Below, one piece after another: positions 45,411 to 54,475 of a DNA stretch of 64,000 bases. A model generated the notes under the pieces. That model worked only from the letters and a program-made list of their open reading frames with translations. It had not been told where the DNA came from and ran no database searches. Positions within the stretch are counted from its first letter, which is position 1; each line of letters begins with the position of its first letter. Origin of the DNA: an uncultured Adlercreutzia sp. (GTDB taxonomy: Bacteria > Actinomycetota > Coriobacteriia > Coriobacteriales > Eggerthellaceae); assembly GCA_910589165.1 (NCBI GenBank), contig CAJUSP010000004.1:109178-173177 (forward strand), read 5' to 3'. The position numbers and the translations under genes are program-made.

Positions 45411-45561
45411 CCCGGAGGGAGAGGGCTCGCCCCTCTCTCTCCGCCCGGGGCGCCCGAGATGGGAAACCCACCCGTAGGGAAAGGGCCATGCCCTTTCCGC
45501 TCAACCGAGGCCGTTCACGGGCTCTGGCCCGGGCGGCAAGGGCGTGGCCCTTTCCCTACGG
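45411..45561. repeat. Family-2 palindromes between flavoprotein and cytochrome
   Basis: An imperfect hairpin at 45411-45450 (CCCGGAGGGAG ... CTCTCCGCCCGGG) is followed by two family-2 units in inverted orientation, 45472-45500 and 45533-45561. They may reduce transcription of the downstream cytochrome gene relative to the flavoprotein. Confidence 0.8.
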
Positions 45562-45615
45562 GGCGCCCCGACCCCTGCTGAGATTGCTTGCCGAGCGGCA
45601 ACGAGAGGAGAACCT

Positions 45616-46302
45616 ATGACTGAGAGAACGACATCGCCGGATCGCCGCTGGTTCCTTGCGGCGCTGCTCGGCGCCATTTTGGCGGTGGCCTGCGCCGCCG
45701 GGCTGCTCGTCGGCTGCGCCCCGAAGGCCGACGGCGGCAACGCAGGCGCCGATGCCCCGGCGGCCCAGGCCACCGACGAGGCCGAGGATAATCCTTTGGC
45801 CGGGCAGCCGGTGAACTGGACTATGGAGTCTGATTGCGCCACCTGCCACACCACCGAGGCCGCCTCGGCCACCGATGCGGCCTGCCCGCAGGACGTGGCC
45901 CACGAGGCCGAGGGCCTTACCTGCGTTCAGTGCCACACCGACGAGGCCGTGCTTTCGACGGCCCACGCCGAGGTGACCTACGACGACAAACCGGCCTCGA
46001 AGGCCACGGTGGCCACGGTGGATCCGGCCACCTGTATCGCCTGCCATGGCGACATGGACGAGGTGGCGAAGCTCACGGCCGATTCCACGGCGCTGACCGA
46101 CGACAAGGGCACCACGGTGAACCCCCACGAGCGTCCGGCTGGTGAGCGCCACGACGAGGTGCCAGCCACCTGCACCGACTGCCACAACAACCATTCGAAG
46201 GATCTGCCCAAGGACGCCATGAAGTACTGCGCCCAGTGCCACCACCGCGGCACCTTCGAGTGCGGCACCTGCCACGAGCTCCGCGAGCGCTCCGTGAGTT
46301 AG
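45616..46302 (+). CDS. Multihaem c-type cytochrome lipoprotein (module 2)
   Basis: A 228-residue exported cytochrome. The N-terminus has a signal with lipobox LLVGC (C34). Six CXXCH haem sites are seen: 74-78 CATCH, 103-107 CVQCH, 140-144 CIACH, 186-190 CTDCH, 205-209 CAQCH and 216-220 CGTCH, with extra His residues as distal ligands. It probably passes electrons from the quinone pool or a membrane partner to the flavoprotein encoded just upstream. Haem attachment would depend on the Ccm system at the right end of the window. ATG 45616 follows GAGAGGAG. DRRWFL at the start superficially resembles a Tat motif, but c-type apocytochromes normally use Sec. Confidence 0.9.
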   Translation: MTERTTSPDRRWFLAALLGAILAVACAAGLLVGCAPKADGGNAGADAPAAQATDEAEDNPLAGQPVNWTMESDCATCHTTEAASATDAACPQDVAHEAEGLTCVQCHTDEAVLSTAHAEVTYDDKPASKATVATVDPATCIACHGDMDEVAKLTADSTALTDDKGTTVNPHERPAGERHDEVPATCTDCHNNHSKDLPKDAMKYCAQCHHRGTFECGTCHELRERSVS

Positions 46303-46353
46303 AAGAACCAATCCCGAACGCCGGGCTTCATCCTCCCTCCCGAGGCCCGCGCC

Positions 46354-46394
46354 GCGCCCGACCCCCCCATCCCCGGTCGGGCGCTTTCTTTTTC
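46354..46394 (+). terminator. Terminator after the module 2 cytochrome
   Basis: GCGCCCGACC (46354-46363) pairs with GGTCGGGCGC (46375-46384), followed by TTTCTTTTT. Confidence 0.85.
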
Positions 46395-46403
46395 GGAAGA
46401 ACC

Positions 46404-46492
46404 CCGTAGGGCAAGGGCCATGCCCTTGCCGTATTTCCGGGGGAGAACGCCGTTTCCGGTTGAGCGGAAAGGGCGTGGCCCTTTCCCTACTT
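46404..46492. repeat. Family-2 palindromes, inverted pair, at a gene end
   Basis: Units 46404-46432 and 46464-46492 face each other. The second overlaps the end of the hydroxyacid dehydrogenase gene on the minus strand and provides its TAG stop codon (46487-46489, within CGTAGGG-type sequence). Confidence 0.8.
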
Positions 46493-47482
46493 GGCGAGGG
46501 CGACGGGAAGGGCCTCGGGGTTCACGCAGGCTTCTGGTTCCCGCCCCAGTACTACGTCGATGGCGTTTTGGGTGCAGCGGGTTCGCAGCTCGAGGGCCGA
46601 TTCCTCCGACCAGTAGGCCGCATGACTCGTGAGCACGGTGTGCGGCGCGCGGCAGATGGCCGCCTCAGGGCTCACGGGCTCGTGCTCGAACACATCGATG
46701 CCGGCGCCCCAAAGCTTCCCGGCTTCAAGGGCGGCCGCCACGGCATCGGTGTCGATGACGGCCCCGCGCGAGGTGTTCACCACCACGGCGTCGTCCTTCA
46801 TGAGGCCGATGTTCTCGGCGTTCAGCAAATGACGGGTCTCGGGCACAAGGGCCGTGTGGAAGCTCACCACGTCGGCACCCCTCAGCAGGTCCTCGAAGCT
46901 CACATAGGGGAAGCCCTCGGGGGCGAAGCGGCCCGGGGTGCCCTGGTGGTCCCAGACGATCACCTTGAACCCGAGGCCGGCCGCCTTGCGGGCCGCCGCC
47001 CGCCCGATGTTGCCGTAGCCCACCACGCCGAAGGTGCGCCCGTGCACCTGGCCGAGGGGCCGGCGCCGGCGGAAGTCCCACACGCCCTCGCGCATGTCGG
47101 CGTCAATCTCGTTGATGCGCCGCAGCACGGCGAGCGCAAGCGCGATGGCATGGTCGCTTACCACTTCGGTGCCGTAGGCGGGCACGTTGCACACGGCGGT
47201 GCCGTTGGCCGTGGCGGCGGCCACGTCGATGTTGTCCACGCCGGTGCCCGTCTTCGACACCACCTTCAGCTGCGGCAGCGCCTCGAACACGCAGGCGCGG
47301 TAGAAGCCGTAAGAGGTAATGGCCCCGTCGGCGCCCTCCAAATGCCGGATAAGCTCGGCCGGCTCGCGACCCTCAAGTGCGCTGTAGCCGACGAACTCGA
47401 TGCCCGCCGCCTCCACCATCTTCCGCTCGAAGGAGCAGTCGCCGAAGTCGTTGTCCGTCATCACGATGCGCGCCATAGCCAT
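46487..47482 (-). CDS. D-2-hydroxyacid dehydrogenase (NAD-dependent)
   Basis: A 331-residue member of the D-isomer-specific 2-hydroxyacid dehydrogenase family, nearest in look to phosphoglycerate/C-terminal-binding types. Substrate-binding SKTGTGVDNIDVAAA, the Rossmann motif TFGVVGYGNIGRAAA, VVNTSRGAVIDTDAV (catalytic Arg), GAGIDVFEHEPV (Glu) and LTSHAAYWSEES (His) are all in order. The substrate is not clear. I start at ATG 47482 behind AAGGGAAAGG. The C-terminus and stop codon are shared with a family-2 palindrome, so the end of the protein may have been reshaped by its insertion. Confidence 0.9.
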   Translation of the reverse strand: MAMARIVMTDNDFGDCSFERKMVEAAGIEFVGYSALEGREPAELIRHLEGADGAITSYGFYRACVFEALPQLKVVSKTGTGVDNIDVAAATANGTAVCNVPAYGTEVVSDHAIALALAVLRRINEIDADMREGVWDFRRRRPLGQVHGRTFGVVGYGNIGRAAARKAAGLGFKVIVWDHQGTPGRFAPEGFPYVSFEDLLRGADVVSFHTALVPETRHLLNAENIGLMKDDAVVVNTSRGAVIDTDAVAAALEAGKLWGAGIDVFEHEPVSPEAAICRAPHTVLTSHAAYWSEESALELRTRCTQNAIDVVLGREPEACVNPEALPVALAK

Positions 47483-47607
47483 GCCTTTCCCTTGAGTATG
47501 CGTCGGCGTCATTTTCCAACGGAGCATGAGCGGGGGACGCCTCGTCCTTGCCACTGTTGCTGATATGCTGCCGAGCGGCATGGACTCAGGTGTAGGGCTC
47601 CGATATG

Positions 47608-47636
47608 CGAAAGAGGCCCGTAAAGGGCCTCTTTCG
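47608..47636. terminator. Terminator after the module 3 flavoprotein
   Basis: CGAAAGAGGCCC and GGGCCTCTTTCG form a tight hairpin (47608-47636) 31 bp beyond the minus-strand flavoprotein stop. Confidence 0.75.
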
Positions 47637-47666
47637 GAGGGGAGGGGAGGGGTAAAAGAGAGGGTT

Positions 47667-49511
47667 TTAGATCAGGGTGCCGTCCAGGTACTGCTCAACC
47701 GATTTTCCGCACTGGCGGCCGAGAACGACACACATACCGACCGAGGCGCCGTAGATGGGGCTAAAGTAGTCCTTACCGAAGCGACCACTCGTGGGGTTGC
47801 CGCTGGCGAACAGGCCGGGGATGGGGTGGAAGTTCTCTCCGTAGACGCGCTGATCGCCGTCGACATGCAAGCCGCCCACGGTCACCAGGTAGTTGCCGAT
47901 GGGGTTGTTGTCGACGTTGAGCTGCAGGAAATAGGGAGGCGTGTCGATGGGGAACATGACCTCGGGATCGCGGCCGAACTGCTGATCGACGCCAGCCTTC
48001 ACCATCTCGTTGTAGTCCTTGATGCTCTGAACCATTTGGGCCTTCACCGCGTCGTCGGCATCGACGCACTCGACGAGCTCTTCGAGGGTGTCGGCAGAGT
48101 AAAGCTGAAGGGAGAACCCGAACATCTCCTGTCCAACCGAAACCTCGGCTCCCTGGGTGCCGGCTGCGGCCGCCTCGTCGAGCACGCCCTGGTACATCGC
48201 GAGGTTTTCCGGGGTCGGGTCAACGGTGCCATGAGTGGGCGGCACGTACTCCATGTACTTCACGAGGTTGGAGTCGAAAATGCCGTAGTAGGGAAGGTCG
48301 CGGGGCATATTCATCACGACGGATGAGCGCTGCTCGATGGGGGCCCAGAACTCGTTGCAGAAGCGCTTTCCCTGATAGTTAAGGAAGATGCCCTGCGGAA
48401 TGCCTACGGCAGGAGACTGGGCTGCCAGGCCGTCGATCCAGGGGCTGCGCCCGTTCATGGAGGGCACCTCGTTCTCGACCTGAGCACCGGCCCAGTAGGC
48501 CATCTGGATGCCTCGGCCGTCGCGATCCATCCCCATGGGGTTTACGGTCTCCCCGTCTTTCATGCTGAGAACCAGGTCGTGCATGAGGTCCTTAACCATG
48601 GAGGCATTCGAGCCGAACCCGCCGGTGCAGATGATGGTAGCGGGGCAATTAATCTGGATGTACTGACCGTCCTGATCGCCCACGACGCCCGTCACCTCGC
48701 CTGCGTCGTTCTGAATGAGCTGCACTCCACGGCATCCAAAGCGCACATCGGAGCCTGCCTCGCGGATGGCGTTCTTCGTCAGCTCCATGATTTCGGTCGA
48801 GCCCGTTACGCTCGGGTAGAAGCGGTAGTTGCCGATCTTGTTGAGCATGTGGCTGCGCTCGGTGTCGTTCTGCGGCCAAAATGCCACGCCGAAGTTGGCC
48901 AGTTGCTCCTCGGAGAGCAGGTTGTAGAACCAATCGGCATCGGAGCCGTTCTGGGCGTACTTCATGACCAGGGTGGGGTTGGCCTGGTTGTTGCAGTTGA
49001 GCATCCAGTTGTTGTAGAACTCGACTGGGTCGGCATCGGGGATGCCCGCTGCTCGAGTCAGCTCGCTGTTGATGTGACCGCAATTATGCCCGTTGACGAC
49101 CAGGTTGTCCTCGGGCTGCTCCTCGATGACGAGGACGCGCTTGCCGGCCTCCACCAGCTCGCGGGCGCACGAGGCGCCAGCCCAGCCAAAGCCGACGACG
49201 CAGGCGTCGACATCGATGGTCTCGGCAAAGTCAGTGATAGGCTCCGGCTTCACGCGCCAGGAGTTGCGGTCGACGTCGGCGTAGTCGACCATTCCCCATT
49301 CCTTGTCGTTGAATACGATGTTACGCGCCGGCTCGACGACTTCAGCGGTGGCCGCCTCGCTGGAAACAGCAGCGGTCTCGCCCTCCGTGGAGGCAAGGCT
49401 CTCGGTGCTGTTTGCCGCAGGCGAGCAGCCTGCCACGGCACCCATGGACAAAGCGCCCACGGCACCGAGGCCTGCCGCCTTCAGAAAATCCTTGCGTGTA
49501 AGAGTCCCCAT
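47667..49511 (-). CDS. Exported FAD-dependent reductase, lipoprotein type (module 3)
   Basis: A 614-residue flavoprotein. The export signal is TRKDFLKA (Arg-Lys at 6-7 in place of the twin Arg), with a lipobox-like VAGC (C29). FAD motif VDACVVGFGWAGASCARELVEA and C-terminal GLFASGNPTSGRFGKDYFSP are clear. VNGHNCGHINSEL and WMLNCNNQANPTLV parallel the module 1 protein (GGQVGHINSNL, DWMLRHNNRPNPGLI), so the two are close relatives. No cytochrome gene accompanies it. It lies downstream of a same-strand LuxR gene, separated by 143 bp with a strong inverted repeat. Substrate unknown. Confidence 0.87.
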   Translation of the reverse strand: MGTLTRKDFLKAAGLGAVGALSMGAVAGCSPAANSTESLASTEGETAAVSSEAATAEVVEPARNIVFNDKEWGMVDYADVDRNSWRVKPEPITDFAETIDVDACVVGFGWAGASCARELVEAGKRVLVIEEQPEDNLVVNGHNCGHINSELTRAAGIPDADPVEFYNNWMLNCNNQANPTLVMKYAQNGSDADWFYNLLSEEQLANFGVAFWPQNDTERSHMLNKIGNYRFYPSVTGSTEIMELTKNAIREAGSDVRFGCRGVQLIQNDAGEVTGVVGDQDGQYIQINCPATIICTGGFGSNASMVKDLMHDLVLSMKDGETVNPMGMDRDGRGIQMAYWAGAQVENEVPSMNGRSPWIDGLAAQSPAVGIPQGIFLNYQGKRFCNEFWAPIEQRSSVVMNMPRDLPYYGIFDSNLVKYMEYVPPTHGTVDPTPENLAMYQGVLDEAAAAGTQGAEVSVGQEMFGFSLQLYSADTLEELVECVDADDAVKAQMVQSIKDYNEMVKAGVDQQFGRDPEVMFPIDTPPYFLQLNVDNNPIGNYLVTVGGLHVDGDQRVYGENFHPIPGLFASGNPTSGRFGKDYFSPIYGASVGMCVVLGRQCGKSVEQYLDGTLI

Positions 49512-49612
49512 AACGTTCTCCCTTTCCTTGTGATGGTTATCGCAGGGTGCGCAGTACCGTCATCGGGACGGCCTGCGGGAGAAACCATAGGGAAGGAAGG
49601 GGTTTCGGATAA

Positions 49613-49650
49613 TCCCCAGACTGGGTGAAACTGACCCCCCAGTCTGGGGA
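49613..49650. promoter_or_regulatory. 12-bp inverted repeat between LuxR and flavoprotein genes (module 3)
   Basis: TCCCCAGACTGG (49613-49624) and CCAGTCTGGGGA (49639-49650) are perfect reverse complements with a 14-nt spacer. It begins 5 bp past the LuxR stop and about 100 bp upstream of the flavoprotein start. It could end the LuxR transcript or be an operator for the flavoprotein. Confidence 0.6.
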
Positions 49651-49654
49651 GGGT

Positions 49655-50998
49655 TTACCGAAATGCCTGATCGGGGCCCTTTGTTACGAGGTCAATGAGC
49701 TCTTGTTGCGAATGCACGCCCAAGGTGTAGTACAGCTCCTTCTTGTAGGTTCTCACGGTGTTGGGGGACAGGCACAGGGAGTCGGCGATAAAAGGGACGT
49801 TGCGGCCCTTGGCGAGAAGCTGGAAGACCTCGCGTTGTCGCTGGGTCAGATGGAAGGCGTCGGAAGCGGCGTCGATGGCACGATCGAGGTGGTCGGACGT
49901 ATCGCCCTCGTCCGCCGCCGCCGCCGGGGAGCCCTTCTTCCGCTGCGGCGAGCAGAGGGCGACGCCGACGACAAGCGCCACGGTTGATACAAGTAAGACG
50001 ATCTGGTAGGAGGCGCCCCCAAGGTGGGAGGCGAATGCCTCGATGGAAAAGCCGATTCCGGAGAGGGACTGGGCGACGAGGATCGCCGCGATAGCGCCGC
50101 GCGCATCGCCGGTCGATGCATCTCTTAGGCAATCGATGGCAGCCAAGGCGAGCAGCGCGACGGCGAAGGCGAGGGTGATGCCAATGAGGACAAGGCCGAC
50201 GAAGGGGTCGGAGTACTGGTAGAGGAAGGAAACGGCTACCGTGAAAACGGCCGAGAAACAGAAGAGCGGGTATGTCGGCGGTACGTGGCGGCGTGCAAGC
50301 CGCCAGACGGCGCCGCTCAGCCCGATCACGGTGAGGGAGACGACCGTCGCCGCCGTGGCCACAGGCCAGCGTTCTGCCCCGTTGGCCAAGGCGCAGAGGG
50401 GCGATGTGGCCACGAGGAGAAAACCGGCGGGCAGCCCGTGTTTGAGCGAGCGCCAGAGGGGGCTTTCGATTGCAGGTGTCTCCGATCGCGCCCTCGCGCA
50501 GAGGGAGGCGGCCACGCCCGTGAGGGCGATGAGGCAGGGCATCGTGAAGGCGAAGGCGGCCGGGGCAAGGACAAGGCGCAGGACGGCGGTGGCGAAGAAG
50601 GCGGCGACGATGGCGCCGGCGCCGACCGCCGGTCCAAGGGGCTTGGTGATCGAGCGAAGCGAAGAGAGCGCCGTGCCGAGCGAGCAGGCGACGAGCGCGG
50701 CTGCGGGCACGTAGCCGGCAAAGGCCAGCCATGGGGCGTCGGCGGTGGTTGCGACCGCGCTCCCCGCAGCGGCGCCCAGGGTGAGGACGGCCCACCCTCT
50801 GTTTCCGCTCGGTGCTTTGCCCGCCAAGACGCACAGGGCGAGTACGAGGGGTGCCCCGGCCCGGGCAACGGGCTCGCTCCAGCTCGCCGAAAGGGCGACG
50901 GCGCCGTCGATAAACAGGGGAGAGCCGCTGCCCGCGAGAAGGAGGCAATCGATCATAGCGAGGAAAAAGGCGATTGCCGATGCGATGCTCGGTTTCAT
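49655..50998 (-). CDS. Membrane-anchored LuxR-type regulator (module 3)
   Basis: A 447-residue regulator: ten or more membrane helices over about 1-360, then a C-terminal LuxR HTH (FHLTQRQREVFQLLAKGRNV, PFIADSLCLSPNTVRTYKKE, LYYTLGVHSQQELIDLVTKG). Its ATG overlaps the TAA of the upstream LuxR gene (TAATG), so the two regulators are translationally coupled. It is followed on the same strand by the module 3 flavoprotein and most likely controls it. Confidence 0.86.
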   Translation of the reverse strand: MKPSIASAIAFFLAMIDCLLLAGSGSPLFIDGAVALSASWSEPVARAGAPLVLALCVLAGKAPSGNRGWAVLTLGAAAGSAVATTADAPWLAFAGYVPAAALVACSLGTALSSLRSITKPLGPAVGAGAIVAAFFATAVLRLVLAPAAFAFTMPCLIALTGVAASLCARARSETPAIESPLWRSLKHGLPAGFLLVATSPLCALANGAERWPVATAATVVSLTVIGLSGAVWRLARRHVPPTYPLFCFSAVFTVAVSFLYQYSDPFVGLVLIGITLAFAVALLALAAIDCLRDASTGDARGAIAAILVAQSLSGIGFSIEAFASHLGGASYQIVLLVSTVALVVGVALCSPQRKKGSPAAAADEGDTSDHLDRAIDAASDAFHLTQRQREVFQLLAKGRNVPFIADSLCLSPNTVRTYKKELYYTLGVHSQQELIDLVTKGPDQAFR

Positions 50999-52515
50999 TA
51001 AAGGCCCTCTTTGTCGCTCGTGTTGCCTCCCGTGCGAAGGAGGTCGGCCTTAAGGAGGAGCTCGAACAGCTCGTCTTTGGCATGCACGTCGAGCTTTTGG
51101 TAGACGTGGGCAATATGGCTTTTGGCGGTGTTGGTGCTGATATGCAGCGCCTTCGATATCTTCGGCATGGTCGCCCCCTGGGAAAGCATGACGAGTACCT
51201 CCCGCTCCCGCTCAGTCAGCCCGTACTGGGAGGCAAGAATGCGGCAATCGGCCTCGAGTATCTTGCCGAGCGAGGCGCCATGGCCGCCGCTGCGCGGAAA
51301 AGGCAGGAAATCCAGAGAGCGTATCGCAGGCCCGTGATGGGGCCATGTTGGCTGAAGTCGCCAGAGTAAGAGGAGGCAGCCGATGAGAAAAAGGGAGGCG
51401 ATGGCGATGACTCCGATAAGGGAGTACTGGAAGATATGGGGCGCATCGTAGGGTATGGTGCTCACGAAAAGCCAGCCGAGACCCCGTCCGGCAAGGGCCG
51501 CGGCTTCGACGACAGCGAGCAGCCCGGCCGAGCGGCCGACCGTCGAAGTTTCGCCGGTGCCTCTCAGGTCTGCGGCAAGTGCGAGAACCACGGTCTCGAA
51601 TATGAAGAAGCCCGCGTCAAGCAGTACTTGCTGCAAGAGCGGAATATCGAAAAAGGGTATCTCGAGGACAAAGCCGAGGAGCACGAACAGGAGCACCAGC
51701 GCCATGGTCAGCGTGCCGCCTGCTTTCTTTGCGAAGGCGCGCTCGAGAATCAACGCACCGGTTACAGCAAGGGCAACGAAGGCGTAGAGAAGCTCCGGCT
51801 CGTAGGGAAGCGAGGGGTTCTGAAGGTGGAATATCGCGCGGATGAAGGAGATGCCCAAGGCCACCAAGCCAAAGCCAGCCCAGAAAGGAAGCGGCTGCTT
51901 GAGGGGTTCGCCCGGGGCGTTCTTTCCGTCGACAGCGCTATGGCCCGGATGCCCGAGACGCAGGAGGATGAGGGCGGGCGCGGCGGCCAGCAGGGCCGCC
52001 CACAGGGGGAAGAGCAGCGAGGGCAGTGCGGATACGAAGATATCGATGAAGAAGCTCGCCACGAAGCCTGCGCCGATAGTAAGGATGCGATTTGTCTGCC
52101 CCGCACATCGGCTTAGGGCAGCGACGGTGGCAAGAAGGTAGAGGAACTGCGAGGCACCCGCCGCGAGGGCGCCGATGCCCAAGAGGACACGCTGCGCGGT
52201 CTCGGCGGGGAATATCCCCGGGGGAAACTCTGCGATGCCGACGGCGACGACTCCGCAGGCGGCTGCAGGCGCAAGCCAGCGAAGGCGATGCGACCGGCCG
52301 GGGTTCTTGGCTTTAAGGAGCGCGGTGGCCGCCAGCAGAACCGCGCAGAAGAAGTTCCCCCCGATCCAGATATCCAGAGAGGCGGCTTCCCGAAGCGTTC
52401 CGAAGCCGGGCACTGCCATGACATGTGCCCATCCGAAATAAGTGGCTATGGCGAGCACTGCGGTGACTTGTTGCTGCGAGACCGCTTGCGCCTTGCCCTT
52501 AGATTGTTGTGCCAT
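50998..52515 (-). CDS. Membrane-anchored LuxR-type regulator (module 4)
   Basis: A 505-residue regulator with a Gln/Lys-rich N-terminus, ten or more membrane helices (about 18-410) and a C-terminal LuxR HTH (YGLTEREREVLVMLSQGATM, PKISKALHISTNTAKSHIAH, VYQKLDVHAKDELFELLLKA). It is divergent from the module 4 flavoprotein/cytochrome operon and co-transcribed with the module 3 regulator, giving a tandem pair that faces two different flavoprotein genes. Confidence 0.87.
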   Translation of the reverse strand: MAQQSKGKAQAVSQQQVTAVLAIATYFGWAHVMAVPGFGTLREAASLDIWIGGNFFCAVLLAATALLKAKNPGRSHRLRWLAPAAACGVVAVGIAEFPPGIFPAETAQRVLLGIGALAAGASQFLYLLATVAALSRCAGQTNRILTIGAGFVASFFIDIFVSALPSLLFPLWAALLAAAPALILLRLGHPGHSAVDGKNAPGEPLKQPLPFWAGFGLVALGISFIRAIFHLQNPSLPYEPELLYAFVALAVTGALILERAFAKKAGGTLTMALVLLFVLLGFVLEIPFFDIPLLQQVLLDAGFFIFETVVLALAADLRGTGETSTVGRSAGLLAVVEAAALAGRGLGWLFVSTIPYDAPHIFQYSLIGVIAIASLFLIGCLLLLWRLQPTWPHHGPAIRSLDFLPFPRSGGHGASLGKILEADCRILASQYGLTEREREVLVMLSQGATMPKISKALHISTNTAKSHIAHVYQKLDVHAKDELFELLLKADLLRTGGNTSDKEGL

Positions 52516-52718
52516 ATCGCCCTCCCGCGCTCACCCATGAAGGGTGGTTTTTCCTGCAAAAGGCCCATAGCGGGTGAATACAGCCCCGACGTTCCCTTGC
52601 TAGTGTTCATTGCGGCGATAGCCCCAGAGATCAAACGCCATTCTAACACGAGCGGCGAAGCGGGCTATCGCTTGCCTTCGGGCAGGAAAAAAAGAAAGGT
52701 AGAAGGAGGACAGATCGT

Positions 52719-54413
52719 ATGAGCAAAAACGTATCGAGGCGCACGTTCCTTACGGGGGCGGCTCTGGCCGGCGGCACGGCGGCCCTTGCCGGGCTGGCCG
52801 GTTGCGCGCAGTCGACGACGGGCGAGGGAGCCGACGACGCCCTGGCGGTCACAGGTTCCGATATTGCGTGGGATCGTGAGACCGAGGTTCTGATTGTGGG
52901 CTTCGGCGGCGCCGGTTCGGTGGCGGCTGTGACTGCGCACGAGGAAGGTGCGGAGGTGCTTATTCTCGAGAAGGCGCCCATCGAGGGTGGCGGCTGCTCT
53001 CGCATGTCTGGCGGATTCTGCACCATCGTGAACGATGTTGACGCCGCTGCGACGTACTTGAAGACCATCAGCAAGGGGCTGACGTCGGACGAGGTCATCG
53101 AGGCCTGGTGCGAAGAGGCGACCAATACCAAAGACTGGCTGGATGACCACGATATCCTCTATATAGAGCAGAAGGGGCAGGGCGCCGATTTCCCCAACGT
53201 CCCCGGTGCCGAGGGCCTCGGCTGCGTGGACATTTGCGACGAGCGCGAGATGTCGAACACGGGCGGCGGCGTCTTCTTCGAGTGGGCCACCAATTACATG
53301 AATGAGAATGGCATCGAGATCCTCTTCGACACCCCGGCTACGCGCATTATCAAGGATGCGACCACTGGCGAGGTGCTGGGCGTGAAGGCCACCTCTGCGG
53401 GCGCCGAGATGAACATCCGCGCCAAGAAGGCTGTGCTGCTTGCTTGCGGCGGCTTCGCGGCCAACGACGAGATGCTCGGCACCTACATTCGCCCCTATCC
53501 CGTGGGTACGGAGGGCTGGCCCTATGACGACGGCGACGGCATTCGCCTGCTTCAGGGAGCCGGTGCGAGCCTTAGCCACATGAGCCTGCCGTGCGCCGTG
53601 GGCTACACCTTCGCCATTCCGGGCCAGATCTCGAATCGCTGGAACCCGAACTTCGCTGCGGGCGGTAGCTACTTCTTCATTAACCGCACGGGCAAGCGCT
53701 TCGTCTGCGAAAATCCCAACAACTATTTCGGTCATCGTTCCTTCATGGAGTTCGACGCGTGGGATCAGAGCTGCGAGCAGACCACGTCCGACTACCGCGA
53801 CATCCCCCTCTACATCATTTTCGATGAGGCGGAGCGCGTTGCGGGCCCCTTCTATCAGAACGGTTTGAACATCGGCGTTACGGTGCTGCCGAAGGAGCTT
53901 GGCGGAATTGAAGAAGACTGGAGCGAGGACAACTCCAAGGAGGTCGAGGCCGGCTGGATTCTCAAGGCCGATACGATCGAAGAGCTCTGCGAGAAGATCA
54001 ACGAGAATAGCAAGGACGAGGGCTTCGATATCGACCCCGCCACGCTGAAGGAGACGCTCGACACCTTCAATAGCTACTGTGCTGCTGGCGAGGATCCCGA
54101 GTTCGGGCGCCCGGCCACGGTGGCGAGCCGCGGCGGCGACGAAGCTCCCAACCTTGTCGCTCTGCAGGGTGGCCCCTACTACGCCATGCGTTTGATCCCG
54201 GCTCTTTACAGCACCTGCGGCGGCGGAACCAAGAACGCCAAGGGTCAGATCCTCGATCCGTGGGGTGAGCCCATCCCCCGTCTGTACGGTGCCGGCGTGG
54301 TGGCCCATTCCGCCGCTCAGGCCTACAGCACGTTCGGGCAGAACTGGGGCGAGATCATGAACTTCGGCCGTATCTCCGGTCGCAATGCAGCCGCTGAGGA
54401 AAGCTTGGCCTAA
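52719..54413 (+). CDS. Tat-exported FAD-dependent reductase, lipoprotein type (module 4)
   Basis: A 564-residue flavoprotein. Tat motif SRRTFLTG (RR at 7-8) and lipobox LAGC (C29). The FAD motif is TEVLIVGFGGAGSVAAVTAH; EKAPIEGGGCSRMSGGFC follows, and RLYGAGVVAHSAAQAYSTFG closes the FAD site. It is nearest to the module 2 protein in length and layout. ATG is preceded by AGAAGGAGG. The module 4 cytochrome gene follows after 62 bp, so the two form an operon opposite the divergent LuxR gene. Substrate unknown. Confidence 0.88.
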   Translation: MSKNVSRRTFLTGAALAGGTAALAGLAGCAQSTTGEGADDALAVTGSDIAWDRETEVLIVGFGGAGSVAAVTAHEEGAEVLILEKAPIEGGGCSRMSGGFCTIVNDVDAAATYLKTISKGLTSDEVIEAWCEEATNTKDWLDDHDILYIEQKGQGADFPNVPGAEGLGCVDICDEREMSNTGGGVFFEWATNYMNENGIEILFDTPATRIIKDATTGEVLGVKATSAGAEMNIRAKKAVLLACGGFAANDEMLGTYIRPYPVGTEGWPYDDGDGIRLLQGAGASLSHMSLPCAVGYTFAIPGQISNRWNPNFAAGGSYFFINRTGKRFVCENPNNYFGHRSFMEFDAWDQSCEQTTSDYRDIPLYIIFDEAERVAGPFYQNGLNIGVTVLPKELGGIEEDWSEDNSKEVEAGWILKADTIEELCEKINENSKDEGFDIDPATLKETLDTFNSYCAAGEDPEFGRPATVASRGGDEAPNLVALQGGPYYAMRLIPALYSTCGGGTKNAKGQILDPWGEPIPRLYGAGVVAHSAAQAYSTFGQNWGEIMNFGRISGRNAAAEESLA

Positions 54414-54475
54414 GGGCAGTGCACGGCGGGGTGCTCTCGCGGTGCCCCGCCGCTTTCGAAGAAAGGAGACGCGAG

